Origin: Pontibacter liquoris
GTDB lineage: Bacteria > Bacteroidota > Bacteroidia > Cytophagales > Hymenobacteraceae
Reading direction: 5' to 3'
DNA length: 64,000 nt
Assembly: GCF_022758235.1 (NCBI RefSeq)
Contig: NZ_JALEBG010000001.1
Coordinates: 1,116,001-1,180,000 of the forward strand
Part shown: one piece after another, positions 8,291-16,702 of the stretch
Layout: each line of letters opens with the position of its first letter
How positions within the stretch are numbered: position 1 is the stretch's first letter
Program-made: the position numbers and the translations under genes
Notes under the pieces: generated by a model
Told to the model about the DNA's origin: nothing
Database searches by the model: none
What the model saw: the letters and a program-made list of their open reading frames with translations, nothing else

Positions 8291-9673
8291 TCAGCGGGGA
8301 TTCTGCGGCATGCCCGAGAGCTCCAGCACGTCTTCGGGGAGCGGCAGCGCAAAGCGCGGGTCCCCGGGTGCCAGCACGAACGTCTGCCCGTCGAGGATAC
8401 GCCGCAGGGTGATGCCGGCCCCTTCTTTGTTGAGCCGCTTGATGTCCATCCAGCGCAGGCCCCGCAGGAGGAGTTCCTTTCGCCGCTCCTGCAGCACCAG
8501 GGCCAGGGCTTCCTGCGCATCGGCAGCGGTCAGGTCGGTGAAGGTGCCCGTGCGCCACCGGTGGCGGAGCAGCGTGTTGAGGCTGGCCAGGGCCCCGGTA
8601 ACATCGCCGGCACGGGCGCGGCACTCGGCCTGCACCAGGTACACTTCATCGGTTGCAGCCCCGGCAAAGAAGCTTGAGCCGGCCCCGTCGTAGCTCCCGC
8701 GGAAGGAATGGCCGCCATCCGGGGTGCTTTTGAAGAAAAGGGTTTTGCGCAGATCGTCGGCCGCATACAGGCCATAGAGCACCGTGTCGATGCGGGCCCT
8801 GCTGGGAGTCAGGGGCTGCGGCGCGCCGAAGAGGCTCTCGTGGAGCACCTCGGTGTTGAAGCGGGGGATAGGATAGCTGGCCGTGGGCGAGAGCGTGTTG
8901 TAGTCGAGCAGCTGGTCAGCAAGCTGCAGGCTGCTGTCGGCATAAGCGCCGGCTTCGGGGTAGCGGCGCATGGCCAGGGCCGTGCGGGCCAGCAGGGCAT
9001 AGGCGGCCGCCCGGCAGGGGCGCATCACGTGGGGCACGGTCACGGGGAGCAGGCTGGCGGCCGTCTGCAGGTCTTCGAGCACCAGGTCATAGGTCTGCTG
9101 CACGCTACTGCGGGTGAGCGTTGCGTTGAAGTCTGTTGCCCGGGGCAGGGGCAGTCCCAGGTCACGTGCCGCGGTGGCCGCGTCATAGGCCAGCGTCCAG
9201 TTGATGGCCGCCTTCAGCAGCGCCTGTCCCCGGTAATAGGCGGCCTGCCCCCGCAGATTGTCCCAGGTGGCGGCATTGGCAGGGGTGCGCGGGATGCCGG
9301 GCAGGGCTTCGAGCACGGTGTTGGCGTAATAGATCGTGCCGTAGCATTCGTACCAGTCGTTGGGCCGGTAGCCGATGCGGAAGAGGCCGTCCTGCTCCCA
9401 GGTATATTTACGCCGCTCGGCTTCGTTGCTCATGGCCGCCCAGGTAGCCGTGGGCAGGTAATAGTTGTCGGCGCTGGTCTCGGCCGAGCCCGCGGGGTCA
9501 TCCTCGTTGAGGTTGCCATAATAGTCGAGCAGGGCCTGCAGGTCGGGCAGCGTGTCGGGCAGGGCCAGCTTTTTGTCCGGCGTTTCGTCCAGGAAGCTGT
9601 CGCAGCCTGCCAGCAGGGAGGCCCCCAGCAGCAGCAGCAGGTACATGCTGCGGTTGATCGTTCGTAAAGTCAT
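8291..9673 (-). CDS. RagB/SusD-family outer-membrane nutrient-binding lipoprotein
   Basis: 460 residues. The lipoprotein signal is YLLLLLGASLLAGC with lipid-modified Cys24. The body has SusD-like helical repeats: an N-terminal AETSADNYYLP region, AAYYRGQALLKAAINW, and a C-terminal VYLVQAECRARAGDVTGALASLN with an ERRKELLLRGLRW stretch that is highly characteristic of SusD. It would sit on the outer surface and capture substrate for the SusC channel. It lies 26 bp downstream of susC in the same operon. The substrate is not predictable from sequence; no glycosidase or peptidase is adjacent. Confidence 0.93.
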   Translation of the reverse strand: MTLRTINRSMYLLLLLGASLLAGCDSFLDETPDKKLALPDTLPDLQALLDYYGNLNEDDPAGSAETSADNYYLPTATWAAMSNEAERRKYTWEQDGLFRIGYRPNDWYECYGTIYYANTVLEALPGIPRTPANAATWDNLRGQAAYYRGQALLKAAINWTLAYDAATAARDLGLPLPRATDFNATLTRSSVQQTYDLVLEDLQTAASLLPVTVPHVMRPCRAAAYALLARTALAMRRYPEAGAYADSSLQLADQLLDYNTLSPTASYPIPRFNTEVLHESLFGAPQPLTPSRARIDTVLYGLYAADDLRKTLFFKSTPDGGHSFRGSYDGAGSSFFAGAATDEVYLVQAECRARAGDVTGALASLNTLLRHRWRTGTFTDLTAADAQEALALVLQERRKELLLRGLRWMDIKRLNKEGAGITLRRILDGQTFVLAPGDPRFALPLPEDVLELSGMPQNPR

Positions 9674-9684
9674 GGTGCGTGTCG

Positions 9685-9696
9685 GTTAAAGGTGAA
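9685..9696 (-). promoter_or_regulatory. TTCACCTTTAAC leader motif of susD
   Basis: On the minus strand TTCACCTTTAAC ends 11 nt before the susD ATG. Identical or near-identical words precede susC, tlpA, the primase gene and the gene at 36058-36471. Confidence 0.55.
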
Positions 9697-9699
9697 AAC

Positions 9700-12600
9700 T
9701 TAAAGCGAGGCCCTGACGCCCAGCGACAGGCTGGCGGGTTCGGGCAGGGCGTTATACTTGTACTGGTCGGGGTCGAGCCCCAGGCGGTTGGCGCGCCAGA
9801 GGATGCCCAGGTGGCTGCCGCTCAGGTAGAGCTGCAGGCGGGTGAAGGTGCTTTTGCCGGGGTGCGTGGGCACCAGGTCGTAGGCGGCCGTAAGGTACTG
9901 GAGCCGCACGTGGTCCCCTTTCTCGACAAGGACGCCGGACCCGCTGTAAAACGCGTCGCGGGCGCTCGAGCCGGGGTAGGCCAGGGCGGGCACATGCGTG
10001 AGCTGCTCATCCCCCGGCTTTTGCCAGCGGCGGGCGAAGTCCGCGTGGCCGCCCGCGCCGTCAAACAGGGCCGGGTAGCTGATGGAAGGGGCGCGGAAAT
10101 AATAGCCCAGCTTCCAGCTGATCGCAGCTGTCAGGGAGAAGCCTTTCCAGGTAAAAGTGTTGCCCAGCGAGCCGTAGGCGGTGGGCAGGGCGGAGCCGTG
10201 GTACACCAAATCGCCCATCGCCAGGTCACCGTAGACGATCGCGTTGTAGTCCTGGCTCACTTCGCCGTTGACATAGCCCTGCGGGGCCCCCGTCTGCGGG
10301 TCCAGACCCGCCCACTTGTAGGAATACAGCGCATAGACAGGCTTGCCTTCCACTCCCGGGACGCGGGAGCCGGGCGATACGAGCTGGTAAGGGGCCGGGG
10401 TGCCCAGGTAGTAATCGCGCACCCGGTCCTGGTTGAAACTCCAGTTGAGCTGGCTCGTCCAGCCCAGGGCTCCCTGCAGGTTGGTGCTGGCCAGCGTCAG
10501 GTCCGCGCCCTGGCCCGTGATGGTGGCCACGTTGCGGACCACCTGGTCGCCCACGCCCGTGGTATAGTCCACCGGGTAGAGGGCAAACAAATCAAAGGCT
10601 TTCTTGCGGTAGTACTCCAGGCTGCCCGAGAGCCTCGAGTTTTTGGTGCCGAAGTCAAGGCCCGTGTTCCACATACGCACCGTCTCCCAGGTCAGGTCGG
10701 GGTTGGCATAGGTGGCAAAGCGGGCATAGGGCAGCTGGGTGTAGGGGGAGGTGACCACGTATGCGATGGTGGACACCGCCGTAAAGGCCGGGTTGGTGTT
10801 GCCGCTGAAGCCGTAGGTGGAGCGCAGCTTGAGGTAGGGAAGCCACGCCTGGTGATAGAAGGGCTCGCGGGAGAGCTCCCAGCCCAGGCCCGCCGACCAC
10901 AGCGGGTTCCATTTGTCGTTGGTGTGCAGGCCAAACAGGTTCGAGGCATCCCGGCGCGCGCTCAGCGAGAGGGTGTAGCGGTCGTGGTAGGTGTAGGCCG
11001 CGTTGGCAAACTGGGACACAAAGCGGCTGAGCCGGGCCTCCTCGCCGTTCAGGTCGGGGATGTACTGGGCATAGCCGGTCACAAAGTCAGGATAGGGGAC
11101 GGCGTAGTCCACCCGGCCCGAGGTCAGCTTGGCGGGGTTGTAGCCATAGCGGCGGCTGCTGTAGCCCGTGGTCCGGGCCTGACGCAGCTCGGCCCCGGCC
11201 AGCGCGGTGAGGGCGTGGCGGTTCCAGGTATGGTCAAAGGAAAGCTGGGCGCGCAGGTGCTGGGCCACCAGCAGGCTGCTGCGCAGATCCAGCATCCCGC
11301 CGCGCGGGATGGGGTAGGAGAAGGTACCCGTTTCCGGGTCGCGCTGGGAAAAGAGGTTCACCAGGTGGCGGGCCGCATAGCTCTGGGCGTCCTGCAGCAG
11401 GCGCTGGCTCGTCTGCTGCCGCTCATACTGGTAGCGGACCTCGGTCCGCAGGCCCTGTGGCCAGTCATAGGCAAGCCCGGCGTTGGCGGTCACGTCCTGC
11501 AGGCCGGTTTCGTCCTGCACATGCTTGTAGTCCTCCAGCGGGTAGTAGTTCCAGTCGAGCAGGTGGCCGCCGCCGGCCGTATCCTTGAAGGCCTGCTGGT
11601 AGTCTTTGGGGAAGGGCAGCGGGTTGCCTGCCTCATCGGCAAAGCGGGTGTAGGGAAGCACAAAATGCTCGCCGTAACCGATCTGGCCGTAGCCGGGCCG
11701 GCCCCCCGTGCTTTCGCTCTGGGTATAGGCGGCCCCGGTGGTGAGGGTGAGGTGTCTGGCCGGGCGCAGGGTATTGTCAAAGCGCAGGTTGAGGCGGTTG
11801 TAGCGGGCATCCAGCTGGTCGATGTTGCGGTCATAGCCGCCCGAGAGGTGCCAGGCCAGCACCTCGGAGCCGCTCTGCAGGTCAAGGGCGTACTGCTGCT
11901 TCAGGGCGGGCTGGTAGATATACTTTTTATAGTCTTCGCGCACATCGGCGCTGCGCAGGGCGTTGAGCCGGGCGGCCACCTCGCCGGCCGGCAGGGTGCC
12001 GTTCTGCTGCTGGAAGAGCAGCTCTACCACGGGGGAGAGCACGGGCTGGCCATAGCCGCCCGACAGGCCCTCAAAGTAGCCCTGCTCAAAGAGAAACTGC
12101 TCCACGTCGATATAGTCCGTGGCCCGCATCGGCTGCAGGTACGAAAGGTCGGGCCGGGCACTGCGGGTCACGTTCAGGTGGAGGGTGGCGGCCAGGGGCT
12201 GGTGGAAACGCCCTTTTTTGGTGGTGATCACGATCACGCCGTTGCCCGCCCTGGCTCCCCAGATGGAGGCGGCGGCCGCGTCCTTGAGGATGGTGATGCT
12301 CGCCACATCATTGGGGTTAAGGTTGGCGATGTCGCCCTCGTAGGGGAAGTTGTCCACGACGATCAGGGGCGCCTGTGAGCCGTTGATTGTGGAGAGGCCG
12401 CGCACCATGAGCTGTTGCTGAATGCCCGAGCGGTCCACCGTCACGCCCCCGGCCACCGCTTCCAGGCGGCTCAGGATGTCGGTGCCTACCTGCCGGTTGA
12501 GGGTCGCCTCGTCGAGCTGGGTAAAGGAGCCCGTGGCCCGCTCGCGCGGCAGGCGCTGGTAGCCGGTGGAGACCACCACTTCCTGCAGGGCCTGGGCGTT

Positions 12601-12888
12601 TTCCTGCAGGGCGATCTCCAGCGGCCCGGCGGTGGCGGGCAGCGGGAGGCGGCGGGGCACATAGCCCAGGAAAGAGACCAGCAGCGTATCGCCCGCCGCG
12701 GCGGCCGGCAGGTGAAAGCGCCCTTCGGCGTTGGTGAGCACGGCCCCGGGCCTGCTTGTCAGCCGGACGGTGGCCCCGGGCAGGGGAAGCAGGTCGCGGG
12801 CGGCGACCACCCGGCCCTCCACAGCGTGTTGCGCCCGGGCAGGAGCCAGGAAGCCCAGCAGGCACAGCATCAGTACTATTTTTTTCAT
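9700..12888 (-). CDS. SusC/RagA-family TonB-linked outer-membrane transporter
   Basis: About 1,062 residues from ATG 12888 (MKKIVLMLCL). The frame stays open upstream, but that part is low-quality and lacks a signal sequence. Signal peptide 1-20 (cleavage after ARA); carboxypeptidase-D-like beta sandwich about 22-100; a region with EVVVSTGY (103-110); plug about 118-228 ending in the SusC signature GNGVIVITTKKG; then a large beta barrel. It transports substrate captured by SusD across the outer membrane using TonB energy. Its 5' leader carries the TTCACCTTTTAAA motif. Neighbours are redox-linked (TlpA, MauE) rather than glycan-degrading, so a peptide or metal-chelate substrate is as likely as a sugar. 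Confidence 0.95.
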   Translation of the reverse strand: MKKIVLMLCLLGFLAPARAQHAVEGRVVAARDLLPLPGATVRLTSRPGAVLTNAEGRFHLPAAAAGDTLLVSFLGYVPRRLPLPATAGPLEIALQENAQALQEVVVSTGYQRLPRERATGSFTQLDEATLNRQVGTDILSRLEAVAGGVTVDRSGIQQQLMVRGLSTINGSQAPLIVVDNFPYEGDIANLNPNDVASITILKDAAAASIWGARAGNGVIVITTKKGRFHQPLAATLHLNVTRSARPDLSYLQPMRATDYIDVEQFLFEQGYFEGLSGGYGQPVLSPVVELLFQQQNGTLPAGEVAARLNALRSADVREDYKKYIYQPALKQQYALDLQSGSEVLAWHLSGGYDRNIDQLDARYNRLNLRFDNTLRPARHLTLTTGAAYTQSESTGGRPGYGQIGYGEHFVLPYTRFADEAGNPLPFPKDYQQAFKDTAGGGHLLDWNYYPLEDYKHVQDETGLQDVTANAGLAYDWPQGLRTEVRYQYERQQTSQRLLQDAQSYAARHLVNLFSQRDPETGTFSYPIPRGGMLDLRSSLLVAQHLRAQLSFDHTWNRHALTALAGAELRQARTTGYSSRRYGYNPAKLTSGRVDYAVPYPDFVTGYAQYIPDLNGEEARLSRFVSQFANAAYTYHDRYTLSLSARRDASNLFGLHTNDKWNPLWSAGLGWELSREPFYHQAWLPYLKLRSTYGFSGNTNPAFTAVSTIAYVVTSPYTQLPYARFATYANPDLTWETVRMWNTGLDFGTKNSRLSGSLEYYRKKAFDLFALYPVDYTTGVGDQVVRNVATITGQGADLTLASTNLQGALGWTSQLNWSFNQDRVRDYYLGTPAPYQLVSPGSRVPGVEGKPVYALYSYKWAGLDPQTGAPQGYVNGEVSQDYNAIVYGDLAMGDLVYHGSALPTAYGSLGNTFTWKGFSLTAAISWKLGYYFRAPSISYPALFDGAGGHADFARRWQKPGDEQLTHVPALAYPGSSARDAFYSGSGVLVEKGDHVRLQYLTAAYDLVPTHPGKSTFTRLQLYLSGSHLGILWRANRLGLDPDQYKYNALPEPASLSLGVRASL

Positions 12889-12900
12889 CGGTGTATGGGG

Positions 12901-12913
12901 TTTAAAAGGTGAA
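12901..12913 (-). promoter_or_regulatory. TTCACCTTTTAAA leader motif of susC
   Basis: Minus-strand variant of the repeated leader word, ending 12 nt before the susC ATG at 12888. Confidence 0.5.
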
Positions 12914-13096
12914 AGTTGTACAGGTAAAAGCGATGCGGGAAAGCGTATCCCGGGAGCAGAAAGGAGCGGGGGGAGGGCAAAGCCGGCGGCCGCTGCACAA
13001 ACCCAAACCTTAAACAAACAAAGGGTGAGGCGCGCCGGCACCGGTGCTGCAGTGCCGGGCCATCCCCCTGCCTCCTTTCTGTGAGAAGCACCCGGC

Positions 13097-14437
13097 CTAG
13101 GGGGCCGGGGTAGGCGGCTGGTCGCGCAGCACCAGCAGTGGGATCGTCCGTTCCGCCTCCACCAGGTCCAGGTGATAGCGGCGCAGCTCCCTGCGCAGGG
13201 CCGGCAGGTCATCCAGGGCAGCAGTCAGGTCCAGGTCGATGTTGCCGGCATAGCCGGTCTCGTCCAGCACGGGCAGGTGGATGCCCGGCTCGCTGAGCAG
13301 CTGCTTGACCAGGTAGGAGACCGGGGCATTGCGCAGGCGCTTGGAGCCGGGCTTGAAAAGGGTGCTCTCCCGCGGGCCACCCCGGGAGGCGAGCTTTTTG
13401 GGGCTGCCCGTCAGCTGCAGCACCAGGCACTTGGCAGGGTGCGCCTCGATGGCCCCGTGGTAGCCCGAGTAGCGGTTCAGGTCTTCGAGCATGCGCTCGT
13501 AGAGGTGGCCGGCTTCAGCCGGCGGGGCGATCAGGTCGTAGCTGTAGAGGTGCTGGCGGTTCCAGGCATCGGGGCTGTCTGCGGATTTATCGGGCAGCAG
13601 CGGAGCCAGGTCCCGCACCTGCAGCAGCAGACGGCTGCGGGTATAACCGGGCAGGGCATGCAGGGCCACGGTCTCGTAGAAAAAGAGCAGGGGCTGGTTG
13701 GTGATGGCCCTTCCGACGATGGTGTCGCCGCTGCGGCGGAAGTGGGAGCCGCTGGGCAGGCCGTCGATCTTGCCCTTAAGCAGGATGGAATAGTGCACCA
13801 GGTTGCCCGTGGGCAGGTACTTGCCGGCAAAGAGCGGTTGCTGCAGGTCGAGGTCTACTTTCATCCGGTCGGGCATGGTGCCCTCCTGCAGGGCGCGGCG
13901 GATGTTGGCGGCCGTGACCTGCTCGGAGGTGGTGATGGCCTGCAGGGTGCCGTCAGGGCCAATCCAGACATAGTGGGGCACCAGCCGGTAAGGAAACAGC
14001 GCGTCCAGGGCGGTGGAACCGACCGCCGAGGGCAGCCGGTAGGGATCGCCGTCGGGGCTTTTCCACTTAGTGAAGAAGGCCTGCACCTTGGCGGCCTCGT
14101 CGCGCGTGACCAGCAGCACCTGCAGGCTGTCGCCAAACTCTTGCTGGAGGGCTTCGAGCCGGGGCAGGGCAGCTTTGCAGGCCCCGCACCAGGTCGCCCA
14201 GAAGTCCAGCAGCAGCAGCTTGCCTTTAAAGTCGGAGATACGCGCCGAGGAGGTGGGGTATGCGACCAGGGGAGAAAGCAGTACGTCGGGAACGGGCTGC
14301 CCGATCGCCAGCCCCTCGGCCGGGGCCTGCGCCCGGGCAACGGAAAGAAACCAGCCCGGCAGCAGCTGCAGCAGCAGGGCCAGGAGCAGGAAGTAGAGAA
14401 ACAGGGGAATTTTGGTAAGCCAGTTGGTTCGTGTCAT
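13097..14437 (-). CDS. TlpA-family thioredoxin-like protein with long C-terminal domain
   Basis: 446 residues. N-terminal hydrophobic signal or anchor 10-30. Thioredoxin/TlpA domain about 43-190 with active site FWATWCGAC (Cys84, Cys87) and an LVPHYVWIGPDG segment carrying the cis-Pro loop. The remaining ~250 residues have a repeated beta-alpha pattern ending in RTIPLLVLRDQ, reminiscent of DUF3738-type domains seen fused to TlpA in Cytophagales. It probably reduces or forms disulfides on exported proteins. It lies 208 bp upstream of susC on the same strand and has the same leader motif, suggesting co-regulation. Confidence 0.85.
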   Translation of the reverse strand: MTRTNWLTKIPLFLYFLLLALLLQLLPGWFLSVARAQAPAEGLAIGQPVPDVLLSPLVAYPTSSARISDFKGKLLLLDFWATWCGACKAALPRLEALQQEFGDSLQVLLVTRDEAAKVQAFFTKWKSPDGDPYRLPSAVGSTALDALFPYRLVPHYVWIGPDGTLQAITTSEQVTAANIRRALQEGTMPDRMKVDLDLQQPLFAGKYLPTGNLVHYSILLKGKIDGLPSGSHFRRSGDTIVGRAITNQPLLFFYETVALHALPGYTRSRLLLQVRDLAPLLPDKSADSPDAWNRQHLYSYDLIAPPAEAGHLYERMLEDLNRYSGYHGAIEAHPAKCLVLQLTGSPKKLASRGGPRESTLFKPGSKRLRNAPVSYLVKQLLSEPGIHLPVLDETGYAGNIDLDLTAALDDLPALRRELRRYHLDLVEAERTIPLLVLRDQPPTPAP

Positions 14438-14446
14438 AAGGTATAG

Positions 14447-14458
14447 GTTAAAGGTGAA
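14447..14458 (-). promoter_or_regulatory. TTCACCTTTAAC leader motif of the tlpA-like gene
   Basis: Exact minus-strand copy of the word found before susD, ending 9 nt before the ATG. Confidence 0.55.
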
Positions 14459-14545
14459 TTCCTGAAAGTGAGAAAGCGGTGCCGGGCCATGCGCCCGGAA
14501 TCAGCCCGGATCGCTTGGAGTCTGCGGCCACGATGGTGGACAGGC

Positions 14546-15022
14546 TTACCCCAGGTCCTTGCCTGCGCCAGGCGTTGGCCGGTTCCCGGCAGGGGGTGCG
14601 TGCTCGCGCTGGTGGTTAACCAGGGCAAGCTGCTGTTCGAGCTCCTCGAACAGGGCTGTCAGCCGGTCGAGGCGGCGCAGGTGCTGTTGCCGTAGGCTGG
14701 CGCGCAGGGCAGGCAGCAGCCAGTCCCAAAGGGCCTGCTGCGCCGCTTGCAGGGTAGGAGCGGTGGAGAGCGTCGCCAGCACCTGTTCTATCGGCGGGGA
14801 GAGCGTGCCGTCCGCTGCGAAGGTGAGCTTTTCCCGGGGCAGGCAGGGGTTATAGCGGCCCCGCCGCAGGAGGGATGCTTCCTGCCAAAGCCAGGAGGCC
14901 AGTAGCTGGAAGCAGGTCCGCCTGCTGCCAACGGGCGTGCCGGCCAGGAACTGGGGACGTGCGCGGGAGTCTACCCGTTCTCGCTTGAGCGGGCCGGAAG
15001 GGGCGGCAGGCAACTTACGCAT
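14546..15022 (-). CDS. Hypothetical helical protein, member C of a three-gene paralog set
   Basis: About 158 residues from ATG 15022 (MRKLPAAPSG), which overlaps the stop of the preceding gene by 8 bp. The N-terminal half is basic (GPLKRERVDSRARPQF). The C-terminal half, about 75-150, is helical: AAQQALWDWLLPALRASL...RLTALFEELEQQL. That half aligns by eye with the two genes upstream, which share LW-x(2)-[LF]-x(2)-[LA]-L and LE-[EQ] positions. Function unknown. The operon position between these genes and tlpA/susCD hints at the same pathway. Confidence 0.6.
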   Translation of the reverse strand: MRKLPAAPSGPLKRERVDSRARPQFLAGTPVGSRRTCFQLLASWLWQEASLLRRGRYNPCLPREKLTFAADGTLSPPIEQVLATLSTAPTLQAAQQALWDWLLPALRASLRQQHLRRLDRLTALFEELEQQLALVNHQREHAPPAGNRPTPGAGKDLG

Positions 15023-15290
15023 GGTGCGGCCCTCCTTCCTGCGTTGTATTTGGTTCGGCCGGCAGCGCGTGCAGGTCATACACAGCCGAAATAACTTCTT
15101 CCAGGTTTTCATAGAAGGCGATGAGTTTGTTAGTATAGTCAGGATCTAAGGTGGTCAGCCCGCCGGTGAGGGCCAGCATGAACCAGTGCCAGAGCCGCCG
15201 CTGGGCTTCATCTTCCGGGTAGCGGCGGCAGAACTGGCCGAACACGTCGGTAGGCGTTTCAGGTGGAGCAGGTGTAGGAGTATCAGGCAT
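15015..15290 (-). CDS. Hypothetical small helical protein, paralog set member B
   Basis: 91 residues. It is Pro/Thr-rich at the start, then one helical domain: DEAQRRLWHWFMLALTGGL, and FYENLEEVISAVYDL. It resembles the proteins encoded on either side of it. It overlaps the next gene by 8 bp (translational coupling). No signal peptide or catalytic motif is visible. Function unknown. Confidence 0.62.
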   Translation of the reverse strand: MPDTPTPAPPETPTDVFGQFCRRYPEDEAQRRLWHWFMLALTGGLTTLDPDYTNKLIAFYENLEEVISAVYDLHALPAEPNTTQEGGPHHA

Positions 15291-15440
15291 AGTTTGTTTT
15301 TTAAGGTATTAGGGTAAGACAATAGAGTTCCTGGCCGCTACTTTTCTTCAAAGAGCGACGACAGGGGAGAAAGGGTGAAAACGGGGCCGCCGGAAGGGTG
15401 TGCCTTGTGTTTTGGCGGCTGAAAGGGAGGAGGGGAACCC

Positions 15441-15770
15441 TTACTCGGGCGGGGAGATGAGCAGCACCCAGTTATGGGACACAGTTTCCCCTAAGGAGGC
15501 TAACGCTGTGGCGAGCGGGGTTGAAGCCGGTGCCGGGGCAGGCAGTTGGTATATGGCGGCGACCAGCTGCTCCAGGTGGGCGCAGAAGGTGGCCGTGCGG
15601 TCTGCCGCTTCCGGGGCCTCCGCCCGGATACTGGCCAGAAGGCGGGGCTGCAGGCAGCGCCAGAGCTGGTCCCGGGCTTCTTCCAGGGTAAAAGCCTGCC
15701 GGAAGTTGTGCAGGGCCTGTTCGGGAGTAAGGGGGGTTGGAGGGAAAGGTAAGGTATCGTTTGTTCTCAT
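15441..15770 (-). CDS. Hypothetical small helical protein, paralog set member A
   Basis: 109 residues. Core LTPEQALHNFRQAF, EEARDQLWRCLQPRLLASI and FCAHLEQLVAAIYQLPA align with the two downstream proteins, at roughly the same spacing between the LW and LEQ motifs. No signal peptide. First gene of the probable operon running towards tlpA and susCD. Function unknown. Confidence 0.62.
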   Translation of the reverse strand: MRTNDTLPFPPTPLTPEQALHNFRQAFTLEEARDQLWRCLQPRLLASIRAEAPEAADRTATFCAHLEQLVAAIYQLPAPAPASTPLATALASLGETVSHNWVLLISPPE

Positions 15771-15953
15771 CAGTAGTGGATTTAGCAGTGTTTTCTTTAT
15801 TGTATTTGTGACAGCCTATTGCACGTGCTGTCCTTTCTAAACCTTCTGTTTTAATCCTGATTCCTACAGAAAAGGCTTTTACGCGTGCATCACCTGAATA
15901 TTAGCTGTTCTTTATGTATATTGGCAGCAGCATACGAGTTGGAGTATGTTCCA

Positions 15954-16038
15954 TTGTAGTACAAAAAACATATATTATTGACTTGTATGAAATGTGGTAA
16001 GCTTGTATAAAACAATAGGTATATTGTGAAATACAATA
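15954..16038. promoter_or_regulatory. Cluster of TTGTA/ACAAT operator-like sites upstream of the XRE gene
   Basis: Four related words occur within 85 bp: TTGTAGTACAA (15954-15964), TTGTATGAA (from 15983), TTGTATAAAACAAT (16003-16016) and TATTGT-gaaat-ACAATA (16022-16038). They lie just before the XRE regulator start and suggest autoregulation. The AT-rich stretch 15771-16081 also separates two divergent genes, so both promoters must be here. Confidence 0.45.
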
Positions 16039-16081
16039 AGTAGCATTTGGATTAATTGAACAATTTTCGTATATTATTTCT

Positions 16082-16489
16082 ATGGAAACAGCAGCCAGAA
16101 AACGACCGATTCACTTGGGCGACCATGTCCGCAGAATGCGTACTGCCTTAGGCGTGAAGCAGGCTACCTTAGCCAATGAACTAGGTACCACGCAGCAGAA
16201 TATCTCCCGCATTGAGCAGGAGGAGGAAGTGGATGATGCAACATTGGAGAAGATTGCGAAAGTGTTAGGAGTGACCTCTGAAGCAATTAGGAATTTTACT
16301 GAAGAAGGGGCAGTATTTCATATTCAGAATATGCATGATAATGCATCAGCTGGCGCTGGAGTAGGAAATTGTAACCAACATACATTTAACTTTAATGCTG
16401 TTGAAAAAATAGTTGAGCTATATGAAGCTTTACTGAAAAGCGAGCGGGAGAAAATTGAGATGTTGGAGCGTATGCTTAAAAATCAGTAG
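16082..16489 (+). CDS. XRE-family helix-turn-helix regulator
   Basis: 135 residues. HTH_XRE at about 12-68: LGDHVRRMRTALGVKQATLA, GTTQQNISRIEQ. A short central linker rich in N/A/G follows, then a C-terminal amphipathic helix (VEKIVELYEALLKSEREKIE) likely for dimerization. It converges on hsdM and lies beside a cluster of operator-like palindromes. It may regulate itself, the small-protein operon on its left, or the defence island on its right. The sequence does not decide. Confidence 0.88.
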   Translation: METAARKRPIHLGDHVRRMRTALGVKQATLANELGTTQQNISRIEQEEEVDDATLEKIAKVLGVTSEAIRNFTEEGAVFHIQNMHDNASAGAGVGNCNQHTFNFNAVEKIVELYEALLKSEREKIEMLERMLKNQ

Positions 16490-16702
16490 CCGGTTAATCC
16501 GTAAAGAGATTTGTACAGTATTATCGCTCGAAACGCAAAGTAACTCCTTCCTCTGAGGTATGGGGACCTTCTTAGACTTATAGGATGTTACCGTAGGTGA
16601 ACTTGGAAGTGTTATTCAGGAAGGCACCTTTATTATGTTGGCACCTTTCCTAAATAACAGGTAAAATCATCGGTGGCATTGAGGATATAGAATAACTGAA
16701 CG

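Noticed and set aside
9679..12378. A very long open frame (899 codons) on the plus strand opposite susC
   Set aside because: It is antisense to a clear SusC gene in GC-rich sequence, has no domain pattern, and its composition (Gly/Val/Ala/Gln-rich) is that of a shadow frame.
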